64,000 bases of DNA from Nephrocerus scutellatus (lineage: Eukaryota; Arthropoda; Insecta; Diptera; Pipunculidae): the NCBI GenBank assembly GCA_947095585.1, contig OX352762.1:49771540-49835539 (forward strand), given 5' to 3'. The notes beneath the pieces were generated by a model, which was not told the DNA's origin, did not search any database, and was given only the letters and a program-made list of their open reading frames with translations. This document shows positions 10,140 to 20,723 of the stretch, one piece after another. The position numbers were made by a program, and so were the translations under genes. How positions within the stretch are numbered: position 1 is the stretch's first letter; each line of letters opens with the position of its first letter.

Positions 10140-11540
10140 TCTAGAGGCACGCAAATCTTCAACCACAGTACTCACCCAAACCGACAATCACAACCAGGGC
10201 ATGTTTCATAAATTTGAAACACTCGGTACATTAACACGTGTTGTAGCTTACTGCATGCGCTTCCTACACAACGCTACAGACAAAGCTATTCGTGCATTAG
10301 AACATTCGAAACATCTCCGACCCAGTGAGCTGGACGGCGCATTGAATCGATTGGTAAAATTAGTCTAACTGGATACCTTCGCAGAAGACATCAAATGTCT
10401 TCGAATCAACCAATCAGTTCCTCACAAAAGTTCACTACGTTCTCTATCCCCCTTTCTAGATACTGATGGAATGCTTAGAATCGGTGGTCGGCTCGAGGAC
10501 GCCTCGATTTCATATGACCGCAAGCACCCGGTATTGCTACCAGGAAGTCATGTGCTAGGTAAGCTAATCACACGACAAGAGCATTTGCGACTTCTCCATG
10601 CCGGCCCACAAGCGCTACTATAAAATCTTCGGTTACGTTATTGGAAAATTGGATAATCGGAGGGAGGAATCTTTGTAAAACGATCGTTCATCAGTGCATA
10701 AGATGTTTCCACGCTCGTCCTCACAACAAGAACCAAATTATGGGTAATTTGCCGACTGACCGAGTAACGGAATCTATCCGACCGTTCGTCGTTGTAGGTG
10801 TTGATTTTTGCGGTCCTTTTTTCGTGAAACCTACTGTCAGGTCAAAATTAAACATCAAATGCTATGTATGCTTATTCGTATGCTTCACTACCAAGGCAGT
10901 GCACCTAGAGATGATAATGAGTCTCATGACAGAATCATTCATCGCATGTCTTTGCCGTTTTGTTGCCCGCCTCGGCATATGTGCAAAAATCTACTCGGAC
11001 AACGCTACTAATTTCGTTGGCGCTCGCTCTGAACTCAAAGACTTATCAAATTTATTTCTATCTCAACAGTTTCAAGAAAAGACACTTCGCTATTGCACTA
11101 CTCAGCACATCGAGTGGCTCACCATCCCAGCACGGTCGCCACACTTTGGAGGGCTTTGGGAATCTGCCATTAAAAGCGCAAAACACCACTTAAAACGTGT
11201 AGTAGGAGCTTCGTCGGTGAGTACTGAAGAATTCTTCACCTTAATTTCGCAGATTGAGGCGTGTCTAAATTCTCGGCCATTGACGCCAATCTCCAGTGAT
11301 CCATCGAACCTAAACGCATTGTCACCAGGTCATTTTCTCTTTGGAGCTCCGTTAACTTCGCTGCTGGAACCATCACTGCTCGACTTATGTACAAAAAGAT
11401 TGTCGAGATTACAATTGACAACAACAACAACAACACTTACAAGTCTTTTGGAATCGCTGGAAAATCGAATATCTCACCGAATTACAACGTCGACACAAAT
11501 TGCAACCTGGCAAACACATGTTTCAGATCGGCTCATTAGT
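10140..11540 (+). pseudogene. BEL/Pao integrase
   Basis: After several stops (10140-10640) an HHCC zinc region is legible, with H residues near 10580-10605 and QCIRCFHARP near 10700. The DDE core follows: VDFCGPF, YSDNATNFVGA and LWESAIKSAK, so Asp, Asp and Glu all survive. A frameshift near 11420 moves the C-terminal part to another frame, ending QIGSLVLL. The family continues with a short Trp-containing tail, but here the sequence passes straight into the LTR, which marks a deletion of the pol end. Confidence 0.88.
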
Positions 11541-11545
11541 GCTTC

Positions 11546-12008
11546 TATTGCTACTACTGAACGCAACCATATTTTTGAACCAAAAAAATATGACTACGTT
11601 CAGTGGTCGAGAGATGCATTTCTCTTGTTCTCTTGGATCACTTCGTTTCTTCTGCCCGATTGAAGGCAATATTTCGTCTTCTTTTTTTTGCATTGAAGCG
11701 AACAAGTCGTCGCATTTTCCTTTGTCCGCCATCATCATAATTTTAGAGTAATAAAGAAAAATCGATTTTTAGTTAATCCGAAGACAAGGAATTTTAAGGT
11801 GTTTTATTTCCACAATAAAAGTTTATTGGCACCATCCCTGTGACGATTACACATACTCCAACAGGCCATTTTGGCAAACGAAACGAAAAAGTGTAAAGTG
11901 TTTTATTTTATCACCGTAAAAGATTGTCGGCACGACAATCAGTTAATCAAGCCACATATTTGTCGGCTAGACCATATTGATGCTAAACATCCTGCGTGCA
12001 GGCGCAAT
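11546..12008 (+). repeat. BEL/Pao right LTR, truncated
   Basis: This is the counterpart of 6045-6506. It starts abruptly after integrase and ends at GGCGCAAT, where the left copy continues with TGGTCACTTCC, so both its ends are lost. Confidence 0.8.
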
Positions 12009-12149
12009 AATATTTATATCTTGAAAAAGCACGTATGATCCAATTGGCAATAGGTGCCAAAGACCGTCCAGAATTGTTGTGTGAATCAAAAGAAAATGTG
12101 CCAAGAAACAAATAGGTTAAAGTTTCGAACATATAATTCCATTTTTATT
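12009..12149 (+). other. Unassigned insert between BEL and Gypsy-1
   Basis: A 34-codon open segment (12011-12112, TAG at 12113) reads EKARMIQLAIGAKDRPELL and looks protein-derived. It is not Harbinger sequence that I recognise. It may be the tail of another transposon ORF. Confidence 0.3.
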
Positions 12150-12514
12150 AAAATTGAAACGACAAAATTTAAACGATAAGTAGGTGCAATTTAGCAACCG
12201 AGGTATTAATATAAATAAACTAAATTAAAATCTATTCCGATTTTTAACAAAAATAAGTGGACTTCATCCGATTTTTTATTGACAAAAATTCACAAGTGAC
12301 CACTCGGCAGGATAATCGAAAAAGCAAGAAAAAGTTTTTCTAATCGTAAATGAAACTTGACAGAAAACAAAAAGTACTAAATATATTATCATAAATAGCC
12401 TCCCGTATCATTGACATTGACGCTTTGACAAAAAGCCGTGAGTACAACGTGTACAACGTTCTAAACAAACGTGTGCTGTTTAGAACGCTGTCGAAACGCT
12501 GTCGATACGCTACA
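12150..12514 (-). repeat. Gypsy-1 3' LTR
   Basis: The 365-bp segment matches 17366-17821. It lacks about 75-90 bp present in the other LTR around 17635-17725. Confidence 0.88.
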
Positions 12515-13610
12515 ACACTCCTTCCCCAGCGAAGGCATAGCCGGAGCAGAAAAACGAGTCCAAACGTTACGGAACGTTACGTGTTTTTTTGCTAACTTAG
12601 TTTGTAACTGAGTATCAGTCTGTCTGTGGTCTAAAGACGTGTCAGAGTTTTGCGTGGAAACTTGTTGGTCTGATGTCGAAGTTGTCGTAAAACAAGGCTT
12701 ATGTCGGTCGATGCTGACGTTTACCTGTCTGTTGTTAAACTCAATCATGAAATTTTTGTCACCGCGCTTGATTACATGGTGCGGGCCAGTGGACGGAGGT
12801 TGTAATGATTTACGAACTGCATCCGTGCGTAAGAAGAAATTTTAAGCTCTTGACTAACGAATGTTTTTTCAGAACCGTATTTGAGTTATTCAGGAATTGG
12901 CCTGGTAATCGGATTGTTGTCCCGAAAACTAGTTCAGAACATGAAGCTTGTAATTCATCGCTGAACGATGATCGTAGTCCTAACATGACTGTCGGAAGTA
13001 TGTTGGTCCATTCGGCTCGCTCGTGGCTCATAATTGCAGCCTTGAGAGTGCGGTGCCATCTCTCAACCATGCCGTTACACTTAGGGTTATAAGCCGTGGT
13101 TCTTATTGGTTTGAAACCTAGCAACTTAGGTAACTCGTAGAAAAGTTCGGATTCGAACTGAGTTCCTTGATTTGTAAGAATGGGAATCGGAACGCCAAAA
13201 CGGGATATCCATGTCGAATAAACGGCGAACGCTACGGTGGCAGCCGATAAGTCCGGTACAGGAACAGCTTCAGGCCAACGCGTGAAACGATCAATTATCG
13301 TGACGCAATAACGTTGATTATCAGAAATTGGCAAAGGACCAATGATGTCTAGATGAATCTCTGCAAAACGTTGCGATGCTAATGTGAAGTTGCTGAGAGG
13401 TGACTGGGTGTGCCTTGAAACTTTCGACTTTTGGCAGTGAACACGTTGTTTAGTGAAAACCTTCGAATCCTTTCGTAACGAGGGCCAGATAACATTTTTA
13501 GTTAAAATATTGGTTGTGTCTTGGATTCCGTGGTGCGACAGGTTGTGAAATGACTCGAAAATTTGTTTCCGGAAATTCAACGGAATAAATGGACGAGGTA
13601 TGCCAGTCAA
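12515..13610 (-). pseudogene. Gypsy-1 integrase and pol C-terminus
   Basis: The reverse ORF 13610-12810 begins near the zinc region (FHNLSHHG...; the Cys pair is reduced to one in VHCQKSK). Its core boxes are HLDIIGPLP, LTNQGTQFES and CNGMVERWHR. The second catalytic Asp is Asn (codon 13170-13172). Downstream, in other frames, come the chromodomain-like VNVSIDRHKP segment and KHVTFRNVW, which end at the polypurine tract. The D-to-N change would abolish strand transfer. Confidence 0.88.
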
Positions 13611-13614
13611 AATA

Positions 13615-14975
13615 TAGCAATAAATATGTTTTTTTGGAATTAAACGTTATTGGAACTTGCTTGAAATTTAGTGACATGTTGTTACAATGCAAGAGTTCTC
13701 GCAATTCTGCATCATTGTTTTGTGCATCCGCGATTATTGTATAGTCAATGCTTTCAGGAATAGAAATTTGATCTATAAGTGATAAGCTATCTTCAACGAC
13801 GTTGTTAACTCCGGAAATGTGTTGGATTTCGGTTGTGAATTGGCCGATGAAGTCCAGGTGTCGAAATTGACGCGGAGATGCTTTATCCGGATTCTGATAA
13901 AATGCGTAGACCAAAGGTTTTTGTCGGTGAACAGAATGAAACTACGACCTTCGGGTAGATGTCGAAAGTGCTTAATGCTAGAGTATGCTGCAAGCAGCTC
14001 TCTATCATAAGCGCTGTAACGTTCCTGCGTCTCGCTAAGACGCACATAGAAAAAACTGAGCGGCTGTCATGCACTCGAGACAAACTGCTGCACCACTGCT
14101 CCGATTGCATGATCGGATGCGTCAACCATAACTGCTAAACGAGCGTCAGGGATTAAGTGTGCAAGTAGTGTCGCTTGACATAGTTTCTCCTTGCAAGTGT
14201 TAAAAGCGTCTATATATGCTGAAGTCCATTCGACTGGAGTTTTGCTGTTCTTCTTGTAACGTTTCAAGAAGTTATTAAGTACAGCTTGATCTTCAGCAGC
14301 GCTAGGAATAAAACGTCTGTAAAAATTAAATTAATCATTCCCAAGAATCGTTTGAGTTGATTAACCATTACAGGCCGTTCGAAGTTTTTAATGACATGAA
14401 CTTTGTCTGGAAGTGGGAGTATGCCTTGTTCGTTGATAAGATGACCGAGGAATTTAATTTCGGGTAATGCAAAGGCGCATTTGTCGGAATTAATGATCAA
14501 ACCATGTTCTGACAGTTTTTTTAAAACGGTCTTGAGGTGTTCAAGATGGTCTTCGAAAGACTTGGATGCGACTAGAATATCATCCAAATAGACGAAACAG
14601 AATTTGAGGCCGAATAAAACAGAGTGCATTAGTCTTTGAAAAGACTGTGCTGCATTCCTTAGCCCAAAAGCCATTTTGGTAAATCCAAAAAGAACAAAAG
14701 GTGTTGAGATTGCTGACTTGGGGACATGTGATGGTTCGATCGGGATTTAATGGTACGCTTGAAACAGGTCGATAGTCGAGAAAACTGTACAACCCGCGAG
14801 TTGATACGAAAAGTCCAATCGATTCGGTATAGGGTATCTGTCAGGAACTGTAACTCGATTTAGCGAACGGTAATCACCACATGGTCTTCAGTCCCCATTC
14901 TTTTTCAAAACAAGGTGAAGAGGACTTGCCCACGGACTTTTGCTAGGACGGCAAATGCCTTGTGCTAACATATTG
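13615..14975 (-). pseudogene. Gypsy-1 reverse transcriptase and RNase H (downstream part)
   Basis: On the reverse strand from 14960: LAQGICRPSKSPWASPLHLV, then a short degraded stretch, FGLRNAAQSFQRLM and FVYLDDILVAS with both catalytic Asp intact (about 14575-14600), and the connection region KFLGHLINEQG. RNase H follows with VMVDASDHAIGAVV and the YDRELLA box. At least four frame changes and stops are present. Confidence 0.87.
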
Positions 14976-15539
14976 TTACGAAATTCAGGCTTTCGAGTTC
15001 GTAAAGGATTTTGCTAATAAAACACAACACAAGTTAATTAATTTACAAATAACAATTTTAATGAACAACAATAAAATTAACACAAGTTCACATTTTATGA
15101 TGGCGATTACTTCAAATGTACACAAGAGCACTTATGATAATAGTACTTCACAATGATACTCTTAGGTTATAGCTTTATCACTTTACAAGAACTTTTACAA
15201 CTGCACTGGTTAAATTCCAAACAACTAATAATAATACTTCGGCATAACGCCTCTATTTATACTCAATTAAAAGCTAGACAGAAATATCGAGAAAAGACCA
15301 GAAAATTGTAGCCTTATTCCCTTACTTACAACTAACGATACTTTGACGGTTTGACAACTTGTTTGACAAGTACACAATGATTCAACTTGCAGGCGGTTAC
15401 ATGTCAAATTTCAAATAATCTAATACTCGCCTAAAAGTATGCAATGGAAAGTGCTTATTTTTAGTATGCAGTATTTACATTTGGATTTATCTTAGGATTC
15501 TTATTCTATTATATACGCTACTGACTACTTTTCGTAACA
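14974..15539 (-). mobile_element. Solo LTR of the Gypsy-2 family
   Basis: This is a 566-bp unit with perfect 10-bp inverted ends TGTTACGAAA and TTTCGTAACA, flanked by a 4-bp ATAT duplication (14970-14973 and 15540-15543). Its reverse complement aligns with the LTRs of Gypsy-2 at 51.4-52.0 and 56.2-56.8 kb. It interrupts the Gypsy-1 RT gene between EFDN and MLAQG. Removing it with one ATAT restores a continuous reading there. Confidence 0.93.
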
Positions 15540-16110
15540 ATATTATCGAATTCGGCTTTTGCGATAAGGAGTTTATCCGGTGCTAAACGACGTGTTTTCG
15601 CGAAAATTGGCTGACCAGTTGTTTCTAATCGATGCGTGACATTATGTTTGATAACGGTGCTGCTTAATGAGCGATTTGATATCTTTGGGAATTGCTTAAG
15701 CAGGTCGTGAACTTTTGATGGGACTGTTGTCTGGTTAATATAAGACAAACCTTGCGTTGCCATACGTGTAATTAGCCCTGTAACGGACAGTGAAGTCACC
15801 GGATCTATGATCTTCCGTTTATTAATGTCCACTATTATACCCGTATGTCTTTAAAAATTAGCGCCAAGTATATTACAAATTCCCAGCGAAAACCAATGTC
15901 GATTTTTAACAATTTGGTACCATACGCTGATACCGGTGTGCCGTGGGCAGCGTAGAGATTAAGAGTGGATGTCGCTTTTGCTGATTTGAAATTTTCGAAA
16001 GGAATGATAGACAAGTCTGCGCCAGTATCGATGAGAAACTTTAGATTGTTTGTAGAATCGAATATAATAAGGCGACTGGAAGTGGTGTCATCAGTGACTG
16101 TCGCCAACGT
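15540..16110 (-). pseudogene. Gypsy-1 protease and RT N-terminus
   Basis: The reverse ORF at 16107-15835 holds the aspartic protease with FLIDTGADLSIIP. The next frame (15832-15518) holds the RT start HNVTHRLETTGQPIFAKTRR and LAPDKLLIAKAEFDN, typical of the region before the RT palm. The solo LTR then interrupts it. Confidence 0.85.
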
Positions 16111-16121
16111 TTGATGACACT

Positions 16122-17176
16122 TTAAAAATTTTGTTTTGGACGAGTTGGGTCTTGGTTATTACCATTATTGTTTTCCGACTGAAAAATACATCCTTCCATG
16201 CACTTTCGAGTCTTATCACCAAACTTGTAATGATAGAAGCAAGTTTTATATTTTCTGTTAAGCCGGCGTATAGAACAAGACCGACTGCGTGTACCGTGCT
16301 GGTTAGAACTCGACGGTGAACGTGACCTTGCATTAGCTGATTTACTATCGCTAGCCCCAATCAACTGTTTAACTTCGCCGATAATGCTGTTACGAAAACG
16401 GTTCAGCAAACCTTCGAAATTCAGCGCTTGATTGGCTGCGGAGCTTGTGGACGGCACTTGTGGAGAAATTCCATCGATAGCGTTAATTTGCGAGTGTGAC
16501 ATTGTCTCGAGAACCGCATCGGTACGTTCAGCCAATGTAGTTAGATCAACGTCGTTTTCAAACGGTGTGAGTACCATTTGGACCTGTTGCGGTAGACGCA
16601 ACATCCATAGTTTTTGGAGAGTCTTATCGGCAAAATCCTTACCAGCATTGAATTAAATTCACTTAGCAGTTGTGGTGGTTTTTTGTCACCAAGCGAAAGA
16701 CCGTGTAAAATGTTGTTAATTTTCGCTTTTTTCGAATCGCCGAGAACACGAATTACCTCGTCGTGAAAAGTCGTGTATGGTTTGTCACCCTTGTCCCGTA
16801 ATATGAGATCCGCAAACGTATTGTGGAGACGCGGGTCGAGTGCGCTAAGAGTATGCGAATATTTTGAGCCCTCAGTCGAAATATCCAAAATTTGAAATAG
16901 TTGCTCAAGAATATTGAACCATACTGACGGATTTTGTTGAAAGAGAGGCTGTGGTGTTTTGAAAGCTATACGATTAATATGTGTGTCAGCTTATTGTCTG
17001 GATTTCGTAAATACTTTAGTACTCGTGTCGTTGTTGTCAGGCAATTTGTTATTTTCCGTTTGGGTCAAACGTGCCGTTTCGAGCATCACGCGTAGTTGCT
17101 CCATGAGCTCTGCAGGATTTGGAGACGCTGAAACTCCCAGACCAGGCCTCGTCAGTGGTGTATTTTTTCCAGACAT
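16122..17176 (-). pseudogene. Gypsy-1 gag
   Basis: From an ATG at 17176, gag reads MSGKNTPLTRPGLGVS, then a stop, then NTFADLI in the next open segment. The frame changes near 16600. The cysteine motif is CFYHYKFGDKTRKCMEGC, which is the C-x2-H/H-x-F-G-x-K-A-x-K-C-x3-C type of mag-lineage gags, with an Arg/Ser-rich stretch before it. It packages RNA. Confidence 0.8.
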
Positions 17177-17365
17177 TAAAATTTACGTACAAATGTTAAA
17201 AACCAAAAGAAAAGACGTGGAGAATGACAGCACACAAACGTGATAGCGAAAATTAATTTGGAATGAAAATGCAAAAATTGCTGCTTAAAGTAATGTCGTC
17301 TATGTCAATGAAAATGAAATAGACACGGAAAACTACTTACGGTTACAAATTAATAGCCGAGCGCC

Positions 17366-17821
17366 AAAATTAAAACGACAATATTTAAACGATAAGTAGG
17401 TGCAATTTAGCTATATATTCATATAAATAAACTAAATTAAAATCTATTCCGATTTTTAACAAAAATAAGTGGATTTTATCCGATTTTTTATTGACAAAAA
17501 TTCACAAGTGACCACTCGGCAGGATAATCGAAAAAGCAAGCAAGAAAAAGTTTTTCTAATCGGAAATGAAACTTGACAGAAAACATAAAGTACTGAATAT
17601 AATATCATAAATAGCCTTCCGTATCATTGACATTAACCGTATTTTTCCTGCTGTTTGGCTGGTTTTGGCTATGTTTGACATTCGAATTCCGAACTCGCTC
17701 GGCAATAAAATGCAGCTATTGGCATTTAGACTAAAAGCCGTGTGCTGCCACAACGTGTACAACGTTCTAAAAAAACCGTGTGCTGTCTAGAACGCTGTCG
17801 AAACGCTGTCGATATGCTACA
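17366..17821 (-). repeat. Gypsy-1 5' LTR
   Basis: The 456-bp LTR is the longer of the pair. It is bounded internally by GCCGAGCGCCA (primer-binding candidate in the sense strand) and externally by Harbinger DNA. Confidence 0.88.
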
Positions 17822-18166
17822 GTGTCAGCCCGGTTCCTTGTTTTCGAAAAACCCATATTAATTGACGTAGATAAAATTGATTGGGTTATATTAGCGAGCT
17901 GTGCCCTACATAATTATTTAATAAGGTCATCTTACAACTATATTACAAATAATTTTGTGGATTATGAAGATGTCCATAATACAACGTTCCGTGAAGCTGA
18001 CTGGCGGCACCAAAATCACATTTAAGAGTTAAACCGGAACTCTCAAAAGCAAAGTACAGAAGATGGCAAGGAAGTACGAAATTTATTTATGGAGTACTTC
18101 ATTGATAAAGGACGCGTGTCATTCCAATATCGAATAATAAATTTGTTGGGAGATAAGTTGTGTTAA
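17822..18166 (+). pseudogene. PIF/Harbinger transposase, C-terminal part
   Basis: This segment continues the transposase split at 5958. RFLVFEKPILI, ILASCALHNYLI and, after one stop, EVRNLFMEYF with a final stop at 18164-18166 match the C-terminal end of Harbinger transposases. Joined to ENVFGIV the two halves are contiguous apart from the GTGT. It lacks catalytic residues of its own. Confidence 0.87.
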
Positions 18167-18464
18167 TCAGGATGGATAAATGGATGTACTTTTAAATTTT
18201 ATGACCGACAACGATGGTATGTAATCTTCAAACTTCATGTCTTATAGTACTTTTATTAAAATCCATAATTTCTTTTTGCAGACAGTCCTATTCGGACACA
18301 CAAAAAAAAAGCTTACCTACGGCGATTTTTAGTCAGAATAGAATTGTAGTTTTCTTGAATAATATTATTAATAAAAAATAAATCTTTTAAATAAATTGGT
18401 CAAATATAATCTATTTCAGTCTTTCATTTATCCAATTAGTTATATAATTTAAAGTTGTATATAT
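18167..18464. other. AT-rich Harbinger 3' side, no gene
   Basis: The stretch contains an intron-like TTTTTTGCAG near 18280 and AT-rich DNA. It is probably the 3' part of the Harbinger element, but I could not identify its terminal repeat. Confidence 0.4.
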
Positions 18465-18687
18465 AGGAACACACCTTTTATCTCTCAATTACAAAAAAAA
18501 ACTTTATTTCAAAAATTCTTTAAAAAGTTCCACAAAGAATGTCACCTCGTCGGAAGTCGTAATAACAATAATAATAATAATAATCTTCTTTGTTTCTCTT
18601 GCTAGAAAAATATGGCAGCGCCCTCTCGAGTATCGATGCTGTCAGACTTGGTCGCCGCGATGCCAACACACGATTTGCAATCTTACA
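18465..18687 (-). repeat. Gypsy-3 3' LTR
   Basis: The unit matches 20502-20719. It contains an AAT trinucleotide run of different length in the two LTRs (about 18565-18585 versus 20600-20612). Confidence 0.9.
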
Positions 18688-18689
18688 AC

Positions 18690-19300
18690 TCGGCCAATCT
18701 GACCTCAGGTCGCCCTCGACCATCGATATTTTCTGTTTTTTCTTCCAACCATTCCACCTCATAATTTCCTTCATCATCATCAACGCCGTCTATATTGTCT
18801 TCAAGCCACTCAAATTTGCCCAGCGACCCATCATCTGAAATGGAAGAAGTGTTGTTCTCATTCTGATAACCATTTCGCCATTTACCCATTTTCTCATTCG
18901 ACTTGCTTCAACGACACCGTCATATAGTAGTTGAGTCAGTTGGCAATTTTCAATGTTACGAATCACATATCGGTCGTTCCCAAGCACTCGATGGACTACA
19001 TAAGGACCACGATATTTTGGGATGAATTTCTTATTCGATCACAATGTAGTGTCGACATTCCGAATAACCACGTAATCGCCTTTCGAGTATACCTTTGCTG
19101 GAACACTATGTGAGAGAAAATATTAAGTTTTGTAATTCTATGAATGTTTGATTGATCGCAGAGCTTCGTCTCGTAAGGTTGCTAAATCGTGCTGAGCTAC
19201 ATCCCGCCGCTCATCTAAATATTCAGCAAGTTTATCGATCACTTCTCCTCGCTGATTTACACCAAATAACAACTTGCTAGGTATTTGTTTTGTCGACTGA
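18690..19300 (-). pseudogene. Gypsy-3 integrase C-terminal tail
   Basis: Reverse-strand reading gives PSKLLFGVNQRGEV, then FIPKYRGPYVVH and LGNDRYVIRNIE, and finally an acidic tail (SDDGSLGKFEWLEDN). This is the standard end of many insect Gypsy integrases after the DDE core. No DDE residues are present. Several frame changes occur. Confidence 0.82.
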
Positions 19301-19309
19301 TGCATTCAA

Positions 19310-20251
19310 TTATTGATTGCATATTCCACTCGTCCGGGCATCTATACCCAATTGGCGTGTTGTACTGGCTCGCAAAGCTTTCCCAGCATACTTTTTAAGA
19401 CTCGATTTACCCTCTCCACTTGCCCGTTTACCAGCACTTGAAGCATGAGCCGACTGGTCGCTTGGATATGGACATTGTGGCTTCATATGTCCCATTCGTG
19501 ACATATGAATGGAAGTGGTGGAGGCGGATGGGGTGGGAGCGTAAGCTTTGGCATTCATACGATTTTTGGCAGTAGACATCGCTGAAGTCATAGTGTTGCC
19601 AGCATCGATTAGACGAGTTTCGTGCAAATTCATCAGGTCCTTCAAATCGTCCATTGTTCTAGCACGCAGTAAGGTATAAGCTGCAGCCCGCGGAATACGA
19701 ATTCCATCGACAAAGATGCCGACTAATTCATGATCTGGAACGCCGCCTCTCTTATCAATTGTTCGCATACGTAAGCGATAATTATGCATCGTTTCTTCGT
19801 TGCGTTTCCACTTAGTATTGCGTAAAAGCCGATAAATATCTTCACGTGTCGTTGCTGTTGCGAATTCGTTAATCAACATCGATTTTAATTCATTGTAATT
19901 GACAGACGGCTTAGCATCAAGTAAAGATTTGGCAACTTTTCGTAGCGAACGTCAAAGGCTCAGAAGGTTAAAAGTATCTGAAGCACCAGTATTCGTCATT
20001 ATTTCCTCGAACTCTCGAAAAAATTCATCCAAGTTATGCGCACGATCGTCGCCTGAAAATTTTGGGAGCGCATGTTCAACGTCACCAAAATCCAGCCTAG
20101 TTCCACTAACAGCCCCAACACTCGATTTACCATTTATGTTAATGAAACCATCGTTTGTATATGCTGGAACACTTCCACGCAGCTGTTTCACTTGACGCTG
20201 CAACAACAACAACTCCCTTTCACGCTCCAACATCTTAATCGGACGCACCAA
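19310..20251 (-). pseudogene. Gypsy-3 gag
   Basis: The first open segment (20251-19952) contains LPKFSGDDRAHNLDEFFREF, the start of the retrotransposon gag domain. After a stop near 19952 the reading continues with LINEFATATTRE and RLRMRTIDKRGGVPDHELVG, ending with a partial zinc knuckle (RMGHMKPQCP, with its first Cys pair lost) near 19500. It joins the pol tail directly at about 19305. Its middle is duplicated around LINE-A at 1-4.6 kb. Confidence 0.85.
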
Positions 20252-20501
20252 ACCCTCATTACGCTCAACATAATCTGCTCATTCATCCACCATGATTCGT
20301 TGATCGGCATGATGAACACTAATGACCGTCTCATCTAATTCGGACAGCTCATCCCTGTTTTTGGATTCAGTCACAATTTCCTCTCTTTGTTTTGGGTTAT
20401 TCTCGGCATTGCAAAATGGCGCCACCCTTTCCTCCAGCAAGAATATTAAAAATTAATTATTTTAAGTATTTATTTAAAACGGTTGTACCCCACATCTGAG
20501 T

Positions 20502-20719
20502 TGTAACACACTTTTTATTTCTCAATTACAAAAAAAATTTCAAAAGTTCTTTAAAAAGTTCCACAAAGAATGTCACCTCGTCGGAAGTCGTAATAACAAT
20601 AATAATAATCTTCTTTATTCTTCTTGCTAGAAAAAATATGGCAGCTCCCTCTCGAGTATCAATGCTGTCATTTTCAAACTTGGTTGCCGCGATGCCAACA
20701 CACGATTTGCAATCTTACA
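20502..20719 (-). repeat. Gypsy-3 5' LTR
   Basis: The 218-bp LTR is bounded by TGTAACACAC and ATCTTACA, then ATAT. Confidence 0.9.
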
Positions 20720-20723
20720 ATAT

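Larger units (their letters stand above)
5956..12008 (+). mobile_element. BEL/Pao LTR retrotransposon
   Basis: The element has two related terminal segments (6045-6506 and 11546-12008) around gag, protease, RT, RNase H and integrase in BEL/Pao order. The left LTR may begin at TGTTTTGG (5956), directly after Harbinger. The right LTR lacks its first roughly 90 bp because a deletion fuses the pol end to it, and it is cut at 12008. gag, RT, RNase H and integrase carry frameshifts or stops. Confidence 0.85.
12150..17821 (-). mobile_element. Gypsy-1: Ty3/Gypsy retrotransposon (mag-like gag), reverse
   Basis: The element has two LTRs, gag, protease, RT, RNase H and integrase on the reverse strand. 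In the sense direction the LTR starts TGTAGC. A polypurine tract with GGGGAAGGAG lies next to the 3' LTR (12515-12530), and a TGGCG-starting primer-binding candidate (17356-17366) lies next to the 5' LTR. The gag cysteine motif resembles mag-lineage elements. The right end abuts Harbinger at GTGT (17822-17825). GTGT also ends the left Harbinger half (5955-5958), consistent with a 4-bp target duplication. Confidence 0.88.
18465..20719 (-). mobile_element. Gypsy-3: short, internally deleted Ty3/Gypsy element
   Basis: The 2.25-kb element has LTRs of 223 bp (18465-18687) and 218 bp (20502-20719) running TGTAAC...TTACA, flanked by ATAT on both sides (18461-18464, 20720-20723). The interior holds only gag (20251-19310) and the end of pol (19300-18690). 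Protease, RT, RNase H and most of the integrase are missing. The sense strand starts after the 5' LTR with ACTCAGATGTGGGG, similar to a tRNA-Leu-type primer site. Confidence 0.9.

Noticed and set aside
12461..12748. 95-codon reverse ORF as a separate gene
   Set aside because: It is the frameshifted C-terminus of Gypsy-1 pol (VNVSIDRHKP region), ending next to the polypurine tract and LTR.
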